This document shows, piece by piece, positions 43,126 to 48,051 of a stretch of 48,051 nucleotides of DNA. The notes beneath the pieces were generated by a model. The model was not told the origin of the DNA. It did not search any database and worked only from the letters and a program-made list of their open reading frames with translations. How positions within the stretch are numbered: position 1 is the first letter of the stretch; every line of letters starts with the position of its first letter. The stretch comes from Oscillospiraceae bacterium (GTDB lineage Bacteria; Bacillota; Clostridia; Oscillospirales; Oscillospiraceae), in the NCBI GenBank assembly GCA_009783555.1, contig WRDH01000020.1:1-48051 (forward strand), in the 5' to 3' direction. A program made the translations under genes and the position numbers.

Positions 43126-44328
43126 CTAGAACGAGTTGGTGTAAATCCTCTCGACGGCGGCTCTGTCGTGTGCGACGGGAGCGCAGTTTATGAGGCCTTC
43201 CAGTCCCGGGGTTTCAAAGGCAAGATTAACGAGCTTCGGTACATCTTCTTTTTTGAAGCCTACATCTGCCAGTGTTTCGGGCACTCCGACGGATTTCAGC
43301 CACTCGCGGACACCTGCTGCGGCTTTGTCTGCTTCACTTTCGCAGCCTGTCAGTCCCGGTACGATGTCGCTGAGGATGTCAGCGAGGATTACTCCGGCAG
43401 CCGGGTAAATTTCTTTTACGACTGCGGGAAGAAGTATTGCAAGACCGAGTCCGTGTGTCAAGTCTGTTTTAATGCCGCTGAGCGGATGTTCCAGAGCGTG
43501 TGTGAAGTGGAGCAGTCCGTTGTCGAAGCTTGTGCCGGCGATCATTGCGGCATATGTGAGGAAATAACGTGCTGTCAGGTCATTCGGGTCTTTAAGAGCT
43601 GCAGGGAGATATTTTGATACAAGTCTCATTACTTCCTTAGCGAGTGTAATTGAGAACGGGTTGTTCAAAACTGTTGTAGCTGCTTCAACAACATGGTTGA
43701 CTGCGTCAATGCTGACGTATCTTGTTTGGTCGGCGGGCAGTCCTGTCATCAATGCAGGATCGTCAATTGAGAATAAGGGATAGATACAATCATAGGCGAT
43801 TGCGGGTTTGTATTCTTTTTCGGGGATTGTAACAACTGCGAAGCGGTTGGCTTCTGTGCCTGTGCCATGAGTTAAGTTTATAGCTATGACCGGTACGGCT
43901 TTTTCTGCGGCGAATTTTGCTTCATAGAGGTCCTGGCATGTTTTGTCAGGATATTCCAGTAGGATTGCGGCACTTTTGCCTGCGTCGATGGGACTTCCGC
44001 CGCCGATTGCTATGACGGCTTTTGCGCCTGCATCTCTTGCCATTTTTACTGCTTCATCTACTTGTTGTGTTTCGGGGTTTGGTTGTACCTTGTTGTAGAG
44101 GACATAACGTATACCGTGTTTATCCAGTGCTTTAGTTACATACCCCCATGCGCCGGTCTTTTCATATGCGGCTTTGCCGGTCATGGCAATAATGCAGTCA
44201 ATTCCTCGTGCTTTGAGTTGCTCGGCAATGAAGTCGATTTTTTCAATTGCTCCTACACCCAAAAACACACGACTGCCGCAAATGATTGTGCTGATGTTGT
44301 TGATGTTGATTTTTGACTCCCAAGACAT
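43126..44328 (-). CDS. Iron-containing alcohol dehydrogenase
   Basis: 400-aa group III (Fe-dependent) alcohol dehydrogenase, likely NAD(P)-linked and active on short alcohols or aldehydes. The cofactor motif is IGGGSPIDAGKSAA (about residues 98-111). Metal ligands are visible as the Asp and His of SIDAVNHVVEA (about 205-215) and the two His in FTHALEHPLSG and LTHGLGLA (about 272-290). The GTGTEANRFAVVT region is also typical. The substrate cannot be told. It stands alone, closed by the terminator on its 3' side. A GAGGT site (revcomp of ACCTC) precedes its ATG. Confidence 0.92.
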   Translation of the reverse strand: MSWESKININNISTIICGSRVFLGVGAIEKIDFIAEQLKARGIDCIIAMTGKAAYEKTGAWGYVTKALDKHGIRYVLYNKVQPNPETQQVDEAVKMARDAGAKAVIAIGGGSPIDAGKSAAILLEYPDKTCQDLYEAKFAAEKAVPVIAINLTHGTGTEANRFAVVTIPEKEYKPAIAYDCIYPLFSIDDPALMTGLPADQTRYVSIDAVNHVVEAATTVLNNPFSITLAKEVMRLVSKYLPAALKDPNDLTARYFLTYAAMIAGTSFDNGLLHFTHALEHPLSGIKTDLTHGLGLAILLPAVVKEIYPAAGVILADILSDIVPGLTGCESEADKAAAGVREWLKSVGVPETLADVGFKKEDVPKLVNLAFETPGLEGLINCAPVAHDRAAVERIYTNSF

Positions 44329-44454
44329 TAAAGATACCTCCTAAAATAATTATTGATAGATGCACAATACTATCACGGTTCATTGCTAATGGTCAACAGT
44401 ATGAATGTAAACAAATGTTGAAATGTTGAGCGGTGGTTACGGAGTAACTCCCCT

Positions 44455-44526
44455 CGTCATTCTGCGCGCAGTCGCAGAATCCATGTCGGGCAGCAATAGA
44501 TTCTGCAACTAACGTGCAGAATGACG
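44455..44526. repeat. Palindromic repeat, TCATTCTGCGCG family, copy 2
   Basis: A 72-bp unit in the 290-bp gap between the divergent dehydrogenase and his genes. Its left arm starts CGTCATTCTGCGCGCAGTCG and its right arm ends TGCAGAATGACG. It shares the CAGCAATAGATTCTGC block with copy 1 but has a shorter middle. The rest of the gap is AT-rich with a possible TATACT box near 44569; I see nothing else. Confidence 0.88.
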
Positions 44527-44618
44527 GGGGTTGGTAAATTTTTATTCTATTTTTATGCGAACTCTGTTATACTAATTGCGCGGATAACATTGATAGAGGT
44601 TTCGGAGAAACACAAAGT

Positions 44619-46352
44619 ATGGATAATATTCAAGACATATTAAGATATGATGAGTTGCTCATTTTCAGGTTGCGTGCTTTGTATGAGAAGTTTGGGTATT
44701 CTAATTATAAAATGAGCAGGTTTGAGGAGTATGAACTTTATGCGGAGAATAAGGCGTTTATGCCCTCGGGAGACATCTTGACTTTCACAGGTGCAAGCGG
44801 ACGACTTATGGCACTGCGTCCTGATGTTACACTTTCTATTGTTAAAACCTCTAAAGATGATGGCGAACTTAAGAAGCTTTACTATAATGAAAACATCTAT
44901 AGATCTGACGGCGTGGAATTTAAAGAGCAAATGCAGGTCGGTCTTGAGTGTATAGGTAAGATTGATGTGGGATTGATGGGTGAAGTGCTTGTTCTCGCAA
45001 AGAAAAGTCTTGAAACTGTAAGTGAACACTCACGTCTTGGTATTTCTCACATGGGTTTCCTAAGCGGTTTGCTGCAATATGAGAGTTTTTCGATGATGCA
45101 AAAAAGCGAGATAATCGCCTGTATCAGTGAAAAGAATACTTCGGGACTTAGGGCCCTTTGCATGGAATACGGATGCTCTGTTGAATTTTCCGAGAAGTTA
45201 GCCGCACTGTCTCAGATTCACGGTTCGTTTGAAGATGTTGCCTGCAGACTCCGCGAGCTGAGCATAAACGAGGAGATGAACGCTGCATTTGTAGAATTAG
45301 AGGCATTGCACAAGGTCATACAGGACAGGGGGACAGGTCCACTGTCTCTCTGTCCTGCGGATATATACATCGATTTTTCTATAGTAAACGATATCAGTTA
45401 CTACAGCGGAATCATATTCCAGGGGTATATTGAGGGAATTTCGGCAAAGGTTCTTTCGGGCGGTCGATATGATGAGCTTTTACGAAAGTTTGGGAAAAAT
45501 GCAGGAGCTATAGGCTTTGCCGTGTATCTTGATGCTTTATCTGTGGAGCAAAGGAAGCAAAAGGACTGTTCTTCTGCTTCAGAAACAAAAAGCATCAATA
45601 TCGCGCTGCCAAAAGGCCGTCTCGGAGAAAAGGCATATGAAATTTTCGAAAAAGCAGGATATGGCTGTCCCGAGATTAAAGAGGAAAGCCGTAAGCTTGT
45701 GTTTGAAAACCTTGAAACCGGTATTCGTTATTTTTGGGTAAAACCGTCGGATGTGGCAATCTATGTCGAACGCGGAGTTGCTGACTTGGGTGTTGCGGGT
45801 AAGGATATTCTACTCGAATACTCGCCGGATGTTTATGAGCTTCTTGACTTGGGGATCGGAAAATGCAATATATCCGTTGCTGTTATGGGGACGGTCCCTC
45901 TTCCCGATGACAAGACAGATGAACCGTCCCCTTGTCTTTCGGTCCCTCTTCCCGATGACAAGACAGATGAACCGTCCCCTTGTCTTTCGGTCCCTCTTTC
46001 TGATGACAAGACAGATGAACCGTCCCCTTGTCTTTCAGGTTACCTGTCCCCCTGTCCTGTCCGTGTGGCTACAAAGTTTCCAAATATCGCGAGAAAGCAT
46101 TACCGGACACAGGGGCGGGAAATTGATATAATTAAGCTCAACGGCTCTATAGAGCTTGCACCCCTTCTCGGTCTTTCGGATGTTATTGTGGATATTGTTG
46201 AGACAGGGCAAACCTTGCTGGAAAACAATATGAAGCCGATAGAACAAATTGCGGAAGTAAGTGCACGTCTTATCTCGAATAAAGCAAGCTATACTTTTAA
46301 GCATGAGATTATTGACAAGATCTGCGAGAAAATCCAACATAGCAAGTCATGA
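44619..46352 (+). CDS. HisZ-HisG fusion: ATP phosphoribosyltransferase, two subunits in one
   Basis: 577-aa protein. Residues 1-315 are a HisZ-type, catalytically altered HisRS fold without the anticodon domain (MPSGDILTFTGASGRLMALR, DISYYSGIIFQGY, LSGGRYDELLRKFG). Residues from about 325 are short-form HisG (INIALPKGRLGEKAYEIF, ADLGVAGKDILLE, then the PRPP loop VDIVETGQTLLENN). HisG joins ATP and PRPP in the first step of histidine synthesis; short HisG needs HisZ as regulatory partner, normally a separate protein. Residues about 426-473 are three 16-residue inserted repeats, and another small palindrome falls in HisZ. The catalytic motifs flanking the insert are intact. GGAG lies 11 bp upstream of the ATG. 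hisD follows. Confidence 0.88.
   Translation: MDNIQDILRYDELLIFRLRALYEKFGYSNYKMSRFEEYELYAENKAFMPSGDILTFTGASGRLMALRPDVTLSIVKTSKDDGELKKLYYNENIYRSDGVEFKEQMQVGLECIGKIDVGLMGEVLVLAKKSLETVSEHSRLGISHMGFLSGLLQYESFSMMQKSEIIACISEKNTSGLRALCMEYGCSVEFSEKLAALSQIHGSFEDVACRLRELSINEEMNAAFVELEALHKVIQDRGTGPLSLCPADIYIDFSIVNDISYYSGIIFQGYIEGISAKVLSGGRYDELLRKFGKNAGAIGFAVYLDALSVEQRKQKDCSSASETKSINIALPKGRLGEKAYEIFEKAGYGCPEIKEESRKLVFENLETGIRYFWVKPSDVAIYVERGVADLGVAGKDILLEYSPDVYELLDLGIGKCNISVAVMGTVPLPDDKTDEPSPCLSVPLPDDKTDEPSPCLSVPLSDDKTDEPSPCLSGYLSPCPVRVATKFPNIARKHYRTQGREIDIIKLNGSIELAPLLGLSDVIVDIVETGQTLLENNMKPIEQIAEVSARLISNKASYTFKHEIIDKICEKIQHSKS
45321..45357. repeat. Small palindrome inside the HisZ part
   Basis: CAGGACAG / CTGTCCTG, a perfect 8-bp inverted repeat, surrounding GGGGACAGGT-type sequence. 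It encodes QDRGTGPLSLCP, which breaks the helix-to-strand region before the IYIDFS strand. It resembles the larger GGGGACGGT repeats farther on and looks like a separate in-frame insertion. Confidence 0.6.
45893..46036. repeat. Three tandem 48-bp palindromic units inside hisG
   Basis: Units at 45893, 45941 and 45989; the first two are identical, the third differs by about two bases. Each encodes VPL(P/S)DDKTDEPSPCLS. Together with flanking bases each contains GGGACGGT...ACCGTCCCC-type inverted arms and CAAGACAGATGA in the loop. A degenerate extra piece (ACCTGTCCCCCTGTCCTGTC) follows. The unit length is a multiple of three, so the frame is kept. Confidence 0.95.
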
Positions 46353-46393
46353 TAAGTATTACTTGTGCTGAAATTAAAGGAGTGTTCGTATAA

Positions 46394-47722
46394 ATGATTC
46401 GAATTATTAAAGCTGACGAGTTTGAAAAGGTTAGCATTGTAAATAAAACAATTTCGTCGACATCACTAACATCCGCCGTCGCGATGATTATTGCCAACAT
46501 AATAAAGCGAGGAGATGAGGCTCTGCGTGAGTACACGGAGAAATTTGACGGTTGTGTACTTAACCAATTTGAACTTTCCGAAGATGCAATGGATAGGGCT
46601 ATAGAAAATCTCGACCCCGAGTTTATCAATATAATGAAGCGTGCTGCGAAAAACATTGAGGATTTTCATAGAAACCAAATCCAAAAAGGTTTTGAAATTT
46701 CTCCGCAGGACGGTATTGTTCTTGGTCAAAAAATCACTCCTATAAAGCGTGTAGGGGTCTATGTGCCGGGTGGAAGTGCTTCTTACCCTTCATCTGTTTT
46801 GATGAATTGTATACCTGCGAAGATAGCCGGAGTCAAGGAAATTATTATAGTAACGCCGCCGAAGCGCAAATGCAGCTCAAATTGTATTAATGATGTTTGC
46901 AGTATTGATGGGATAACCTGTATTAACGGTGTTGATGCAAGAGTTATTGCGGCAGCGAAAATTGCGGGCGCTGACAGAGTTTTTACGATTGGCGGAGCGC
47001 AAGCTATAGCCGCGCTTGCGTTTGGCACCGACACCGTACCGCGTGTCGATAAAATCACAGGCCCCGGCAATGCCTATGTTGCCGAAGCGAAACGTCAGGT
47101 GTTCGGCATTGTCGGTATCGATATGATTGCAGGACCAAGCGACATTCTACTAATTGCTGATTCTGACGCAAATCCTGCGCACATTGCAGCAGACATGCTC
47201 TCTCAATGTGAGCACGGACCGGATTCACCCGCGATCCTTGTTACAAACTGTGAGATTTTGGCAGATAAAGTGCGCTATGAAATTGAGCTTCAGGTATCGG
47301 AGTTGCCTCGAGAAAATATAGCGCGTAAGGCTGTTGATAACCACGGTTTGATAATTTTGACAAATTCAATAGAGGAATCATTCCATATATCAAATGCTAT
47401 TGCTCCCGAGCATCTTGAAATATTATTGGATGAACCGTTTACATATCTTGATAAAGTTGTAAATGCCGGTTCGGTGTTTTTAGGACGATTCACACCGGAA
47501 GCAATAGCCGACTACTACGCAGGTCCGAATCATACTCTCCCGACATCCGGCACATCACGCTTCTCCGGACCGCTATCGGTTGAGGATTTTATGAAGAAAA
47601 CATCGTATACATACTACTCGGAAGAAGCCTTAAAGGCTGCAAGCAAGGATGTGGTCAGATTTGCGGATGAAGAAGGGCTGAGAGGACATGCATTGTCGGT
47701 GATTAAAAGAATTTATATGTAG
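46394..47722 (+). CDS. hisD: Histidinol dehydrogenase
   Basis: 442-aa NAD- and zinc-dependent enzyme for the last two oxidations to histidine. Visible are PIKRVGVYVPGG, the GGAQAIAALAFGTDTV signature, DKITGPGNAYVAEAKRQVFG, IAGPSDILLIAD and ADMLSQCEHGPDSPAIL with the zinc-binding Gln/His. A short Cys-rich insertion (RKCSSNCINDVCSIDGITC, about residue 157) replaces the usual spacer after TPP and is atypical. ATG behind AAAGGAG. It follows hisZ-hisG by 41 bp, so the two form an operon; other his genes are outside the window. Confidence 0.96.
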   Translation: MIRIIKADEFEKVSIVNKTISSTSLTSAVAMIIANIIKRGDEALREYTEKFDGCVLNQFELSEDAMDRAIENLDPEFINIMKRAAKNIEDFHRNQIQKGFEISPQDGIVLGQKITPIKRVGVYVPGGSASYPSSVLMNCIPAKIAGVKEIIIVTPPKRKCSSNCINDVCSIDGITCINGVDARVIAAAKIAGADRVFTIGGAQAIAALAFGTDTVPRVDKITGPGNAYVAEAKRQVFGIVGIDMIAGPSDILLIADSDANPAHIAADMLSQCEHGPDSPAILVTNCEILADKVRYEIELQVSELPRENIARKAVDNHGLIILTNSIEESFHISNAIAPEHLEILLDEPFTYLDKVVNAGSVFLGRFTPEAIADYYAGPNHTLPTSGTSRFSGPLSVEDFMKKTSYTYYSEEALKAASKDVVRFADEEGLRGHALSVIKRIYM

Positions 47723-47926
47723 TGGTAAAGCTTGAACAACGGGAGTTGGAGTTGTAATTTTTAATTCCGTCAAGCGCAGCCACGGACGGTGTTGTCAAAG
47801 GGAGTTCGACATTTTTGCAGAAAAGTTCAAAATCCTCTGTATTATAAGTTTACCCCGCGTAAACCGAAAAACCGGAGGACGGGTGCAAAAATAACCGCCG
47901 CCGACCGGGTAAGGAGAGGATAAAGT
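47723..47926 (+). promoter_or_regulatory. Leader region with GC-rich hairpins
   Basis: The 204-bp gap between hisD and the last ORF. It holds TATTAT (47840-47845) with TTGCAG 19 bp upstream as a poor promoter, then the hairpin GTTTAC-CCCGC-GTAAAC (47848-47864), then CCG-rich text (ACCGAAAAACCGG, GACGGGTGCAAAAA). This could be a structured leader or riboswitch. I could not match a known class. Confidence 0.3.
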
Positions 47927-48051
47927 GTGACGATACAACCGCAGGATATGGCTTGGGTAAGTTTCGGTACGTTCTTTTCCCTCGCGCAGCCATACTTGAT
48001 AATACTCTATCCCTTTTGGAACCGTTTGGCTTACAAAAAGGGAGTTGTCAT
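47927..48051 (+). CDS. Start of a small hydrophobic protein, cut by the window end
   Basis: A GTG six bases after AAGGAGAGGA opens a frame that stays open to the end (41 codons). It begins MTIQPQDMAWVSFGTFFSLA and includes LIILYPFWNRLAYKKG. The hydrophobic segment suggests a membrane or membrane-active protein. I do not recognise it and cannot say whether it continues. The excellent ribosome site is the main support. Confidence 0.55.
   Translation, partial: MTIQPQDMAWVSFGTFFSLAQPYLIILYPFWNRLAYKKGVV

Noticed and set aside
45893..46036. CRISPR array
   Set aside because: The three units are directly tandem with no unique spacers and keep a reading frame.
47848..47920. c-di-GMP riboswitch
   Set aside because: GTAAACC and GACGGGTGCAAA recall parts of the GEMM class, but the second receptor helix and the conserved GCAAAGCC segment are missing.

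Overview
The window looks like a chromosomal segment of a Gram-positive, moderately low-GC Clostridia-type bacterium (Oscillospirales-like by feel; I ran no phylogeny). The reasons are the rpmH-rnpA-yidD-yidC-khpB(jag) order, Firmicutes-type yloU/yloV-like genes (Asp23 family and fakA), SLH-domain and sortase-type surface proteins, frequent GTG/TTG starts behind strong GGAGG ribosome sites, and consensus sigma-A promoters. No prophage, transposase or CRISPR is visible.

Layout. 1-8.9 kb (minus strand): a translation/secretion/envelope block reading rpmH, rnpA, yidD, yidC, khpB, acpP, alaS, a HIT protein, an Asp23 protein and fakA, closed by a terminator, with an initiator tRNA-Met gene beyond it. 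9.1-15.5 kb: a transglutaminase-like lipoprotein, ychF, a HAD phosphatase, tRNA-Met and tRNA-Glu, murF, a membrane protein with a 24-bp tandem repeat, and a coiled-coil protein of unknown function. 15.5-18 kb: lysC-hom, the entry to threonine and methionine synthesis. 18.2-28.3 kb (plus): dnaE, a 1618-residue hybrid phosphorelay kinase and a beta-CASP metallo-beta-lactamase protein. 28.4-32 kb: an orphan minD, mgsA, hisS and a DUF368 (polyprenyl-phosphate translocase-type) membrane protein. 32-37 kb: pyrE-uvrB on minus and aspS on plus, separated by an unusual convergent-promoter inverted-repeat locus. 37-44.3 kb: a sortase-type surface protein, tRNA-Trp, an SLH protein, a gene-free hairpin-rich stretch, a broken hicB, a PAP2 phosphatase and an iron alcohol dehydrogenase. 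44.6-47.7 kb: a hisZ-hisG fusion and hisD, then the start of an unfinished small gene.

The most interesting signal is at 34.8-35.07 kb. Two convergent TATAAT boxes each lie 6 bp outside a matching AGA(T/C)AAGGGCGA arm, so two opposing RNAs would start at the two ends of one long inverted repeat. Inside is a 31-codon ORF for a hydrophobic-then-basic peptide whose stop lies in the loop of an 11-bp two-way hairpin. This is the architecture expected of a type I toxin-antitoxin locus or a structured leader RNA.

A second theme is small palindromic repeats that touch genes. Two families (TCATTCTGCGCG and CGTCATTGCGG arms) have two copies each; one copy of each family encodes the last codons of hisS or aspS. 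A third (GGGGACGGT-type) sits in frame inside hisG as three 48-bp units.
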